Shown: positions 8,085 through 16,486 of the stretch, in pieces | Layout: every line of letters begins with the position of its first letter | Position numbering within the stretch: the stretch's first letter is position 1 | NCBI GenBank assembly: GCA_049296795.1 | Contig: JBAQTC010000022.1 | Coordinates: 1 to 64,000, forward strand | Origin: CAXNKH01 sp049296795 | GTDB taxonomy: Bacteria > Pseudomonadota > Gammaproteobacteria > Burkholderiales > Burkholderiaceae_C | DNA length: 64,000 bases | Direction of reading: 5' to 3' | The notes under the pieces: model-generated | What the model was told of the DNA's origin: nothing | Database searches by the model: none | What the model saw: the letters and a program-made list of their open reading frames with translations, nothing else | Position numbers and translations under genes: made by a program

Positions 8085-8911
8085 AACTGACCCTGTGCAA
8101 TGAAGTGCTGGGCACACTGCCTTTTGCAGCCCAGTGTCAGTTGGCCAAGTCCTTGGGCTATGAAGGGCTGGAACTCGCCCCATTCACGCTCAGTGACGAT
8201 CCCGCTACCCTTTCCACTGCACAAGCCCAACAATGGGCGGCCATCGCCCAGGATCACGGCTTGGTGATCACCGGACTGCATTGGCTTTTGGTCAAGCCAG
8301 ACGGTTTGTCCATCACCCATCCCGACTTGGCGGTGCGCCAACGCACCATCGCATTCATGCAGCATCTGTGTGAGTTGTGCGCTGCCCTGGGCGGTCAATA
8401 CCTGGTACACGGCTCGCCCAAGCAACGCCTGATTCACGCGGGCGATACGTATGAACTCGCGCTTGGCCGAGCCAGCGAATGTTGGGCGCAGGCGGCGCAA
8501 GCCGCCCAGCGCTTTGGCGTCATGTATTGCATTGAACCGTTGTCTTCTGACCAGACCCCACTGGTCAACACCTTGGCACAGGCGGTGGCGGTGGTTCGCT
8601 GCGTCAACCACCCCAACTTGCGCACCATGCTCGACACCAGTTCAGCCGGTCTGACCGAAGACTTGCCCGTGGCAGATTTGATCGATCGCTGGTTTCCCAC
8701 CGGACTGATCAGCCATGTCCAACTCAACGACCCGAATCGCCAAGGGCCGGGCCAGGGTGCCATGCCCTTCGGCCCCATTCTGGCGGCCTTAAAGCGTCAC
8801 GCTTATGCCGGTCCTTTGGCGGTTGAACCGTTTGAGTATGTTCCGGACGGCCCTGGCTGTGCAGCGCGCGCTGCGGGCTACCTCCAGGGCCTATGGGAGA
8901 GTCTGGCATGA
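8081..8911 (+). CDS. Sugar phosphate isomerase/epimerase (xylose isomerase-like TIM barrel)
   Basis: A 276-residue TIM-barrel protein of the AP-endonuclease-2/xylose-isomerase-like family. Probable metal ligands are in YCIEPLSS (Glu), MLDTSS (Asp), SHVQLND (His) and AVEPFEY (Glu), the usual Glu-Asp-His-Glu arrangement of D-tagatose 3-epimerase and hydroxypyruvate isomerase relatives. It overlaps tctA and the next gene by 4 bases on each side. Family members isomerise keto sugars, decarboxylate or act on inositol products, so the specific reaction is open. Confidence 0.82.
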   Translation: MKLTLCNEVLGTLPFAAQCQLAKSLGYEGLELAPFTLSDDPATLSTAQAQQWAAIAQDHGLVITGLHWLLVKPDGLSITHPDLAVRQRTIAFMQHLCELCAALGGQYLVHGSPKQRLIHAGDTYELALGRASECWAQAAQAAQRFGVMYCIEPLSSDQTPLVNTLAQAVAVVRCVNHPNLRTMLDTSSAGLTEDLPVADLIDRWFPTGLISHVQLNDPNRQGPGQGAMPFGPILAALKRHAYAGPLAVEPFEYVPDGPGCAARAAGYLQGLWESLA

Positions 8912-10341
8912 GCGCATCGTCTGCCCCCTTGTTTCGTGTTGCCGAAGTGGAATTGCTGGAAATGCCGGTGGTGTTGCGCATGCCGTTTCGTTTTGGTGTG
9001 GTCACCTTGCGGCAGTGCTTTCAGGCTGTGGTGCGTACGCGCATCGAAACCTCTGCGGGGCAAAGCCATTGGGGTGCCGCAGCCGAAATGGTGGTGCCCA
9101 AATGGTTTGACAAAAACCCCAACCTCACCGATGCCGATAATTTTGAACAGGAGCGCACCGTTTTGCGGCTGGCTCGCCAGGCCTACCTCAGCGAGCACCG
9201 GCCAGCCACCGCCTTTGGCCACTTTGCGCGCCACCATCATGCGCACCAACAACACTGCGAGGCACAGGGACTGAACCCTTTGCTGGCGAGTTATGGACCG
9301 GCGTTGCTGGATCGGGCCGTGCTTGACGCCTTGTGTCGGCAAACGGGAACATCGTTTTACCAAGCCATGCAAAACAACCTGCCAGGCATGGGCGAAGCCA
9401 TGCCCGAGTTTGCGGGCTTGAACCTGGACGTCTTCTTGCGCCAATTGCAACCCGCCCAGCAAATCGATGCGCGCCACACCGTGGGATTGGTGGATGCCAT
9501 CACGCATGCCGACATCACGGCGCCCGTGAACGATGGCCTGCCCGAAACGCTAGAGGAGGTGGTGAGCACTTATGGACACCGCTATTTCAAACTCAAGGTG
9601 TGCGGCAACTTGGACGCAGACATGGCTCGCCTGAGCGCCATAGCTGCCGTGCTCGATCGCATGCCACAAGCCTATCGGACCTCGCTCGACGGCAACGAAC
9701 AATACCCTGATGCAGCGGGCCTGAACGAACTGCTGCACCGCATGCGTGCTGAGCCTGCTTTGCGCCGCCTGTGTGCGAGTATCCTGTTCATCGAACAACC
9801 CATTGCACGCCAGCAGGCGTTGACGGCCGATCTGAAAAGTATGCAGCTGGGCTGGCCGGTGATCATTGACGAGTCCGATGGCATGCTCGATGCTTTTGTG
9901 CAAGCCCGTTCCTGTGGTTACAGCGGCATCTCCAGCAAAACCTGCAAGGGGGTTTACCGGTCTTTGTTGAATGCGGCGCGTTGCGCGCAATGGAATGCAC
10001 AAGAGGGAACCCAGCGTTTTTTCATGTCGGGCGAGGACCTCACGGTGCAAGCCGGCTTGTCGCTGCAGCAAGACCTGGCGCTGGTGAACCTGATTGGCAT
10101 CACCCATGTGGAGCGCAACGGCCATCACTACGTGAATGGGTTAGCCTCGCGCCCAGCGTATGAGCAGCAGGCATTTCTGCAAGCGCATCCCGACCTCTAC
10201 ACCCGCAGCCATGGCGCTGTGCGCTTGAACATTCAGGCCGGTCAAATCCGTCTGGACAGCCTCAACACCGTGGGATATGCCAGCGCGGTTTGGCCCGATT
10301 TTTCTGCCATGTTCGCATTGGGACAATGCCCCTCTCCTTAA
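8908..10341 (+). CDS. Enolase-superfamily enzyme (muconate cycloisomerase/mandelate racemase-like)
   Basis: A 477-residue protein with the capping and barrel domains of the enolase superfamily. Catalytic and metal residues are visible: KLK at 228-230 on the second strand, Asp261 (LDGNE), Glu296 (IEQP), Asp321/Glu322 (IDES) and Lys344/Lys347 (SSKTCK). This pattern fits the muconate-lactonising/dipeptide epimerase subgroup. The protein is about 100 residues longer than usual (360-400), with inserts around 65-125. The start at 8908 was chosen for its ATGA overlap with the isomerase gene. It probably abstracts an alpha-proton from a carboxylate as dehydratase, epimerase or cycloisomerase. Confidence 0.82.
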   Translation: MSASSAPLFRVAEVELLEMPVVLRMPFRFGVVTLRQCFQAVVRTRIETSAGQSHWGAAAEMVVPKWFDKNPNLTDADNFEQERTVLRLARQAYLSEHRPATAFGHFARHHHAHQQHCEAQGLNPLLASYGPALLDRAVLDALCRQTGTSFYQAMQNNLPGMGEAMPEFAGLNLDVFLRQLQPAQQIDARHTVGLVDAITHADITAPVNDGLPETLEEVVSTYGHRYFKLKVCGNLDADMARLSAIAAVLDRMPQAYRTSLDGNEQYPDAAGLNELLHRMRAEPALRRLCASILFIEQPIARQQALTADLKSMQLGWPVIIDESDGMLDAFVQARSCGYSGISSKTCKGVYRSLLNAARCAQWNAQEGTQRFFMSGEDLTVQAGLSLQQDLALVNLIGITHVERNGHHYVNGLASRPAYEQQAFLQAHPDLYTRSHGAVRLNIQAGQIRLDSLNTVGYASAVWPDFSAMFALGQCPSP

Positions 10342-10348
10342 AATAACC

Positions 10349-11527
10349 ATGAACCAACTCACGCTCGTTAATTGGCGGGGGCAACTCGAGCCCTACCGTT
10401 TGCAAGGGCAGGCTTTGGAGGTCAAGCCCGTACTGGCTTTCAATCGGATCGCTTATTCAGCAGCCCATGTGGTGGCAGATGCCCGGGCTGCCAACGATCC
10501 CTGGAAGAAGTCGAGGCTGGATTGGGAGGCCACCTTGGCTTACCGCCACCACCTGTGGTCCCTGGGTCTGGGCGTGGCCGAAGCCATGGATACGGCTCAA
10601 CGCGGCATGGGCTTGGATTGGGCCACTTCGCGGGAGTTGATTCAACGAAGCTTGCAGGCGGCCAGAACGGTGCCTGGTGCCCGAATTGCTAGCGGTTGTG
10701 GGACCGACCACCTCGATTTGCCCACTGTGAACAGCTTGGATGATGTGATTCGAGCCTACGACGAACAAATCGAAGCCATCGAATGCATGGGGGGGCAATT
10801 GATCATCATGGCAAGCCGTGCGTTGGTGAAAGTGGCGCGCTCAGCGGCTGACTATGAAAAGGTCTATGACCACATCCTCTCCCAAGTTCGCCAACCGGTC
10901 ATCTTGCATTGGCTGGGTGATATGTTTGATCCATCGCTGGCCGGGTACTGGGGTAACAGTGACTTGGACGCGGCCAGCGCAACAGCCTTGGGGGTGATTC
11001 AGTCCCATGCCAACAAGGTCGATGGCATTAAGATCTCCTTGCTCGACAAGAACCGCGAGATCAGCTTGCGCCGCCAACTTCCGCCGGGGGTTCGGATGTA
11101 CACCGGCGATGACTTCAACTATGCCGAGTTGATTGCGGGCGACGGGCAGGGCGCAGAGGAAGTGCATCGGCACAGCGATGCCTTGCTGGGAATTTTTGAT
11201 GCCATTGCCCCTGCGGCCAGTGCGGCGCTGGGTGAGTTGGCCCAGGGTCACGTTGCACAGTTTCATCGCATCCTAGCCCCCACTTTGCCGTTGTCACGCC
11301 TGATTTTTCAGGCACCCACCCAGTTTTACAAAACCGGTGTTGTTTTTATGGCCTGGCTCAATGGCCATCAATCGCATTTCGTGATGGTGGGAGGGCAACA
11401 AAGCGCACGTTCCCTTCCGCATTTGTGTGACATTTTTCGTTTGGCTGACCAAGCCAACCTGCTGTATGAACCTGACCTAGCGATGTTTCGCATGAGGCAT
11501 CTGTTGGCTGTCCATGGGGTTGATTGA
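10349..11527 (+). CDS. DUF993 family protein (DHDPS-like barrel)
   Basis: A 392-residue protein that I recognise as the DUF993 family, described as dihydrodipicolinate synthase-like. VDGIKIS (Lys228) sits where DHDPS enzymes carry their Schiff-base lysine, and CGTDHLDL and YTGDDFNY are conserved-looking loops. It starts 7 bases after the enolase-superfamily gene and is the last gene of the operon. Together with the gene at 3940-4998 the operon therefore holds two lysine-aldolase-like barrels. The function is experimentally undefined as far as I know. Confidence 0.75.
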   Translation: MNQLTLVNWRGQLEPYRLQGQALEVKPVLAFNRIAYSAAHVVADARAANDPWKKSRLDWEATLAYRHHLWSLGLGVAEAMDTAQRGMGLDWATSRELIQRSLQAARTVPGARIASGCGTDHLDLPTVNSLDDVIRAYDEQIEAIECMGGQLIIMASRALVKVARSAADYEKVYDHILSQVRQPVILHWLGDMFDPSLAGYWGNSDLDAASATALGVIQSHANKVDGIKISLLDKNREISLRRQLPPGVRMYTGDDFNYAELIAGDGQGAEEVHRHSDALLGIFDAIAPAASAALGELAQGHVAQFHRILAPTLPLSRLIFQAPTQFYKTGVVFMAWLNGHQSHFVMVGGQQSARSLPHLCDIFRLADQANLLYEPDLAMFRMRHLLAVHGVD

Positions 11528-11880
11528 AATATTGCCTTCTGCGTCGGGTCAAAAATTAAACCACGTGCTGCGATTTCATTGCCACTTGGGCTGGTATTGG
11601 CAGTTGTTGCCAGTTCAGGGATTACGAAGCTCTCACATGGGGCAGTGAACGTTACCCCGTATCGGACTGCATCAACAACTTCTACTTATAAATGAGCGAG
11701 CATTGAGAGCCCAAACGTTGCTCGACCAGTGATTCGCGAGGGTTAACGCCAATGGTCAAACTTCTTGACTGGGCGAGGATGGCAGCTTGAAGCGCTGACT
11801 TGACTATTGGGTTGCAAAATACTTGCTACCTTGCGCAAGTCAAAATCTGACATGAACCGCCGTAAAAGGAGTCGACAAAA
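11528..11880. other. Intergenic region after the catabolic operon, with a palindrome before the next gene
   Basis: This 353-base stretch has no convincing gene. TTGACT at 11800-11805 could be a -35 box, but no good -10 stands at the right distance. A perfect 10-base palindrome, CTTGCGCAAG, lies at 11830-11839, about 40 bases before the Bug gene, and could be an operator. AAAGGAG at 11864-11870 is a strong ribosome binding site for the ATG at 11881. No clear terminator hairpin with a T-run was found for the preceding operon. Confidence 0.4.
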
Positions 11881-12840
11881 ATGTTGAAAAAATTGTTAAC
11901 GGGGATGGTATGGACAGCGTTTGCCTTAAATGTCCATGCCCAGTCTTACCCGAATAAACCGGTGCGAGTAATTGTCGGCTACGCGCCTGGCGGGGCCGCC
12001 GATGCCGGTATCCGACCCCTTTCGAAAGTGCTCGAAGCGCTGCTCGGTCAACCTGTGGTCATTGAATATAAGCCCGGGAATGCTGGGGGTGTGGCGATGG
12101 AATTTATTGCCAAAGCGCCCGCTGATGGCTATACGCTGTACTACGCCGATAGTGGTCCCCTGACCGTTGCGCCGCATTTAAACAAGGTCGGCTATGACAT
12201 CCTGACGTCATTCACGCATCTGGGCCACGTCTGCGGCAGCGGAAGCATGCTGGTGGTGCATGCGTCCCAGCCGTTCAAGAATATGAATGATGTGGTCGCC
12301 CTTTCGAAAACCGACCCCGGGAAATGGAGCTATGGCACTTCGGGTGTTGGCGGGCCGCATCACTTGTCGGGCGAATATTTCAAGAATGTGAGCGGCGCCA
12401 AATTGCTGCATATTCCCTACAAAGGTGGTGGTCCGGCCATGGCGGATTTGATGGGCAATCAGGTTCCGATGTTGTTCTCATCTCTCGGGCCCGCAGTCGG
12501 TGCCATCAAGAGTGGAAAAATTCGTCCGCTAGCCATAACCTCCCTCAAGCGCTCGGCAGCGTTCCCCGACGTTCCGACCATGGACGAGTTGGGATTGAGC
12601 GGCTTCGATTCGACCGCTTGGTATGGCCTGGTCGGTCCGACGGGTTTGCCGCAGGAAGTGGTGACGCGTGTTTCGCAGGCACTGTTAAAAGCGGGCCAAG
12701 ATAGGGCGCTCAATGATCAATTGAATGCGACTGGTTGCGAAACTGAAATTTTGACGCCCGTGCAAACAGTGGAAAAAATCAAGACCGATGCGGCCAAGTG
12801 GGGCAAGGTGGTGAAAGAAGCCAACGTCAAGGCTGAGTAG
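11881..12840 (+). CDS. Bug-family solute-binding protein (orphan TctC)
   Basis: A 319-residue periplasmic binding protein. A signal peptide covers about residues 1-20 (ending VHAQS), followed by KPVRVIVGYAPGGAAD, the typical Bug start, and YADSGPLTVAPHL in the middle. No permease genes adjoin it, so it may feed TctAB at 6055-8084, act in sensing, or use a permease elsewhere, as is common in Burkholderiales. AAAGGAG upstream supports the start. Its base composition is slightly more AT-rich than the operon before it. Confidence 0.9.
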   Translation: MLKKLLTGMVWTAFALNVHAQSYPNKPVRVIVGYAPGGAADAGIRPLSKVLEALLGQPVVIEYKPGNAGGVAMEFIAKAPADGYTLYYADSGPLTVAPHLNKVGYDILTSFTHLGHVCGSGSMLVVHASQPFKNMNDVVALSKTDPGKWSYGTSGVGGPHHLSGEYFKNVSGAKLLHIPYKGGGPAMADLMGNQVPMLFSSLGPAVGAIKSGKIRPLAITSLKRSAAFPDVPTMDELGLSGFDSTAWYGLVGPTGLPQEVVTRVSQALLKAGQDRALNDQLNATGCETEILTPVQTVEKIKTDAAKWGKVVKEANVKAE

Positions 12841-12866
12841 TGGATCCTTGTATTTGCGAGCAATCG

Positions 12867-13559
12867 TTAAGAAGAACCCTTGAGTATTGCGGGTTCAGTG
12901 GACGAGCAGGCCAACTGATAAACATCTGAAATCACCCCGGTGTCTGCACCGTGGCTCATCAGGGCTTCGCCGCTCAGCTCGGCACGGGACAAGTTGTTGG
13001 CACTATCAACACAATAACTGGTGACAAGTAACACCCAATCTACGCTAGCATCACGGCCACGAATGCTTTGTTCCGCCGTCATCGCTGGTGCACCATCAGA
13101 TTGAAAGAGGGACGCGTTGCAAAAACCCTTGCGCTGCAAGATGTCAGGGATGAAGTCGTTAACCAGCCATTGCTGCAACTGGTTTTCTCGTCCGGGGCCG
13201 GGGCTGAACCGAACCACAAGGGCGGTCGTCCCGAGAACCGTTCCATGACTTTGTTTGACCTGACAAAAACCCCGTGTCATGCCCCGAAAATAGGACATCG
13301 TCTGACTGGTCCAGGGGCTTGGATGATTGAGTCGCTCCAGGTAAGGCGCCGATGACAAGACATCAATGTCAGATACCTCATACATCACGAAGTACCGTCG
13401 CTGCCCCGAATTCGATACCCAGCGTTGTGCGCGCTTGAATCCTGGAATTCCAAGTCTTTCCGGGAAATGCTCACGCGTATGCCAGTCGTCGTGCTCAGCG
13501 ATTTGTTCCTCAATAATGTTGTACCAAAGCAGCATGGCTGCGGTGCCAAGTAGGGCCAT
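12867..13559 (-). CDS. Dimeric alpha/beta-barrel (ferredoxin-like fold) protein, function unknown
   Basis: A 230-residue soluble protein with two repeats resembling dimeric alpha/beta-barrel modules: LWYNIIEEQIAEHDDWHTRE near the N-terminus, and a second unit from about residue 110 (TTALVVRFSPGPGRENQL). Such domains occur in EthD-like and monooxygenase-like proteins. No catalytic residues can be assigned. The start at 13559 has GAGGAC upstream. The gene is convergent with the Bug gene before it (27 bases apart) and divergent from the dehydrogenase gene after it. Confidence 0.6.
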   Translation of the reverse strand: MALLGTAAMLLWYNIIEEQIAEHDDWHTREHFPERLGIPGFKRAQRWVSNSGQRRYFVMYEVSDIDVLSSAPYLERLNHPSPWTSQTMSYFRGMTRGFCQVKQSHGTVLGTTALVVRFSPGPGRENQLQQWLVNDFIPDILQRKGFCNASLFQSDGAPAMTAEQSIRGRDASVDWVLLVTSYCVDSANNLSRAELSGEALMSHGADTGVISDVYQLACSSTEPAILKGSS

Positions 13560-13676
13560 TGATTTGTCCTCGGGTTATGCACAGTCGGCGAACCAACAGT
13601 TGAAATTTTGAAATGTAGCATGACGATAAACTCGGCTGCATCAAGCCCAATGCGGCGCCAACACAGGAAAATAATT

Positions 13677-14594
13677 GTGGAAAAAATAGTCGTGATCGGA
13701 ACCGGAACCATGGCCGTTGGCATAGGTGCGGGGTTTATGGATGCGGGTTTTGATGTGGTGTTTTTGGGGCGGTCGTTAGACAAGGCTCAGGAGGTGCTGA
13801 ATCAGGCCGATCATGTCGCCCTTGGTCTGGCTGCGGGCGCGGCGCGCAAGCAGGTCTCTGCGGGTATTGGTTTGATTGACAGCTGGAATGATTGGCAGGG
13901 TGTGGTCTGGGTGATCGAGACGATTGCGGAAGACTTCGATCTGAAGCAAAAGTTGTTCGCTGATCTTGATCGACGGGTTCCAGCTGACATCGCCATTGGC
14001 AGCAACAGTTCGGGCTTTCCGATTACGCGCATGGCCCAGGGCTTGGCCACACGGCGCCGTATGTTCAATGCCCATTACTTCATGCCGGCGCACTTGGTTC
14101 CCCTGGTTGAAATCGCCTTAGGGGAGGATTCAGACGCCGCAATGGCCGAGACGGTGTGTGAGCTGTACCGCCGAGCAGGCAAAAAACCGGTGCTGGTTCG
14201 AAAGGACATCCCGGGTTTTTTGGCAAATCGAATTCAGCATGCGTTGATGCGCGAAGCCTTGTCGTTGATCGACAGCGGGATTGCGTCACCAGCGGACGTC
14301 GATACCGCGGTTCGCTACAGTTTTGGGTTTCGTTACGCAGCCGCCGGCCCGGTGTTGCAGAAAGAAATTTCCGGTTGGGACAGCATGGCCCGAGCAGCCA
14401 CCGAAATCTATCCCACCTTGTCCAACACCCATGTGCTGGCCGATTGTGTGGCAGACATCATTGCCCAGGGTAAAACCGGAATGAAAGCGGGGGCAGGTTT
14501 CATGGATTGGCCGGCTGACTTGGCGACCAAGGAACGCGCTGCTTACGAAAAACGCTTGAAAGCTGCTTTCGACATTCTCAAGCCCCAGCCTTGA
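13677..14594 (+). CDS. 3-hydroxyacyl-CoA dehydrogenase family protein
   Basis: A 305-residue NAD-dependent dehydrogenase with Rossmann motif VVIGTGTMAVGIGAGF at the N-terminus, SNSSGFPITRMA, the catalytic-histidine region FNAHYFMPAHLVPLVEI, and KDIPGFLANRIQHALMREA at the start of the C-terminal helical domain. The GTG at 13677 was chosen because AGGAAA precedes it and the Rossmann strand then begins at residue 3. An upstream ATG at 13608 would add 23 residues unlike the family. It may act on hydroxyacyl-CoA or on free hydroxy acids, as LcdH and gulonate dehydrogenase relatives do. Its end overlaps the convergent Bug gene by 17 bases. Confidence 0.85.
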   Translation: MEKIVVIGTGTMAVGIGAGFMDAGFDVVFLGRSLDKAQEVLNQADHVALGLAAGAARKQVSAGIGLIDSWNDWQGVVWVIETIAEDFDLKQKLFADLDRRVPADIAIGSNSSGFPITRMAQGLATRRRMFNAHYFMPAHLVPLVEIALGEDSDAAMAETVCELYRRAGKKPVLVRKDIPGFLANRIQHALMREALSLIDSGIASPADVDTAVRYSFGFRYAAAGPVLQKEISGWDSMARAATEIYPTLSNTHVLADCVADIIAQGKTGMKAGAGFMDWPADLATKERAAYEKRLKAAFDILKPQP

Positions 14595-15540
14595 TATTGT
14601 TCTCGCGCACCACCTTGCCCCACATTTCGACTTCCTTTTGAATGAATTTGGCAAAGTCCTCGGGCGAGGAGGCAGTCACCAGAACACCCATTTGAATCAA
14701 ACGCTCCTGGACGGCAGGAATTTTGAGGATTTTGGCCAATTCCAAGTTCATGCGTGCAACGATTTCGCTAGAGACCCCGGCTGGACCGAGAACGCCCCAC
14801 CAGGCTTCGGCTTCGAAACCGGCCAAACCTTGCTCTGCGACGGTCGGCACATCGGGCAGCTGCGCCATGCGGCGCGGAGAAGTAACTGCCAGGGCCCGCA
14901 ATTTTCCGCTGGTTAAATGAGGTGCCCACAGCGCATAGGTGGCCATGGTGACAGGAATGTGACCGGCCACACCGTCAACCGCTAGCGGTCCCCCGCCTTT
15001 GTAGGGAATGTGAGTCCAGTCAACCTTGTATTGGTTCGCCATGGCGGTCATCGCCAAGTGCGCCAAGCTGCCCGAACCTATGGTTCCGTAGCTGATGGCA
15101 CCGGGTTTGGTTCGGGCAGCTTGCAGCATTTCGCTAAATGTTTTGTAAGGTGTGCTGGCGTGCGCTGTGACGACCATGGCGCCTTTGCCAATCAGCATCA
15201 CGGGCGTCAAATCCTTGAGCGTGTCAAACGGCAGGTTGGGGATCAGGCTGGGGTTGACACCATGGGTGTCGAAAACAAAGACCCAGTTGTTGCCATCCGG
15301 GGCGGCTTTGGCCGCAGCAGCTGTGCCGATGGAACCTGAGGCACCGATCCGGTTCTCGATGATGATGGCTTGGCCCAACGCTTGTTGCAAATGCGGCTGC
15401 AGCAAACGGGCAATCTGATCAACCGTCCCGCCGGGCGGGAACGGATTGATGATTTTGATCGGCTGATTGGGCCACTGAGCGCAGGCTGCCCCGGCAAAAG
15501 CCAGCAGGGAAAGAAGCAAGGTTTTTTTAAGCCACAGCAT
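14578..15540 (-). CDS. Bug-family solute-binding protein (orphan TctC)
   Basis: A 320-residue periplasmic binding protein. The hydrophobic signal peptide is about residues 1-21 (ending GAACAQ), then QPIKIINPFPPGGTVDQIA as usual for Bug proteins. The ATG at 15540 has TGGAG seven bases before it. It lies downstream of the 3-hydroxybutyrate dehydrogenase gene on the same strand and could be co-transcribed with it. It is the third Bug protein in 11 kb and has no neighbouring permease. The ligand is unknown, but hydroxy or keto acids fit the neighbours. Confidence 0.9.
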   Translation of the reverse strand: MLWLKKTLLLSLLAFAGAACAQWPNQPIKIINPFPPGGTVDQIARLLQPHLQQALGQAIIIENRIGASGSIGTAAAAKAAPDGNNWVFVFDTHGVNPSLIPNLPFDTLKDLTPVMLIGKGAMVVTAHASTPYKTFSEMLQAARTKPGAISYGTIGSGSLAHLAMTAMANQYKVDWTHIPYKGGGPLAVDGVAGHIPVTMATYALWAPHLTSGKLRALAVTSPRRMAQLPDVPTVAEQGLAGFEAEAWWGVLGPAGVSSEIVARMNLELAKILKIPAVQERLIQMGVLVTASSPEDFAKFIQKEVEMWGKVVRENNIKAGA

Positions 15541-15657
15541 GCGGATCTCCAGAGAGGTTGATGTGAATTCAAGTATGGATTGTGCCGCAGCCGTGGTCAC
15601 TCCAGATTGGAATCCCCCAGCTTTCTTGCCGGTAAAAACCCTTGCTGCGCTGCTGCC

Positions 15658-16428
15658 TTACTGGGCTAGCCAACCGCCGTCCATGTTCCAAGCCGCGCCG
15701 CGCACGTTATTGGCAGCGGATGAACAGAGAAACACGGCCAGCTCACCCAACTCTTCGGGTGAAGTGAATTGCAGTGAGGGTGATTTTTCTCCAAGCAACA
15801 GGCTGGAAGCTTGGTCATTGGAAATTCCCAGGGCTGTGGCCTTGGCATCCACTTGTTTTTGCACCAGCGGTGTGAGCACCCAGCCCGGACAAATGGCGTT
15901 GCAAGTCACGCCGCTGGTGGCATTTTCCAGCGCAGTGACCTTGGTCAGTCCAACGATGCCATGTTTGGCCGCCACATAAGCTGATTTCTCGATCGAACCC
16001 ACCAGACCGTGGGTCGATGCAATGTTGATAATGCGGCCCCAGTTGGCGGCCTGCATGGCAGGCAAGGCCAGGCGTGTAGTGTGAAAAGCGCTCGACAGGT
16101 TGATGGCGATGATGGCATCCCATTGAAGGGGCGGGAAACTCTCGATCCGCGCCACATGCTGAATCCCTGCGTTGTTGATCAGGATGTCGACTCGCCCCAG
16201 TTTTTTTGCGGTGTAGTCCATCATCGCGCTAATTTCTTCGGCACGACTCATGTCTGCAGGGTGGTGCAGCGCTTTGACACCCAAAGCTTCGACCTGAGCC
16301 ATGGGGCCAGCGCTGTCGCCAAAACCATTGAGCATGATGTTGGCGCCTTGCTTTGCCAAGGCTTTGGCAATGCCCAGTCCGATGCCGCTGGTCGAGCCGG
16401 TGATGAGCGCATTTTTTCCGTGGAGCAT
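15658..16428 (-). CDS. 3-hydroxybutyrate dehydrogenase (SDR family)
   Basis: A 256-residue short-chain dehydrogenase, full length. The cofactor motif is TGSTSGIG (10-17), then NNAG (85-88), Ser138 and the catalytic Tyr151-x-x-x-Lys155 (YVAAK). IQHVARIESFPPLQWDAII and GWVLTPLVQKQ closely resemble bacterial D-3-hydroxybutyrate dehydrogenases, which oxidise 3-hydroxybutyrate to acetoacetate with NAD in polyhydroxybutyrate turnover. AGAAAGA precedes the ATG. It is divergent from the hydrolase gene at 16487 with 58 bases between the starts. Confidence 0.88.
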   Translation of the reverse strand: MLHGKNALITGSTSGIGLGIAKALAKQGANIMLNGFGDSAGPMAQVEALGVKALHHPADMSRAEEISAMMDYTAKKLGRVDILINNAGIQHVARIESFPPLQWDAIIAINLSSAFHTTRLALPAMQAANWGRIINIASTHGLVGSIEKSAYVAAKHGIVGLTKVTALENATSGVTCNAICPGWVLTPLVQKQVDAKATALGISNDQASSLLLGEKSPSLQFTSPEELGELAVFLCSSAANNVRGAAWNMDGGWLAQ

Positions 16429-16486
16429 GGTGTCTTTCTAATGAGGGTTCGTGATTAAATGGCATTATCCAATCATTGACCTCATC

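Noticed and set aside
13608..13676. Upstream ATG as start of the 3-hydroxyacyl-CoA dehydrogenase
   Set aside because: The extra 23 residues do not fit the family, and a GTG with AGGAAA upstream starts exactly at the Rossmann strand.
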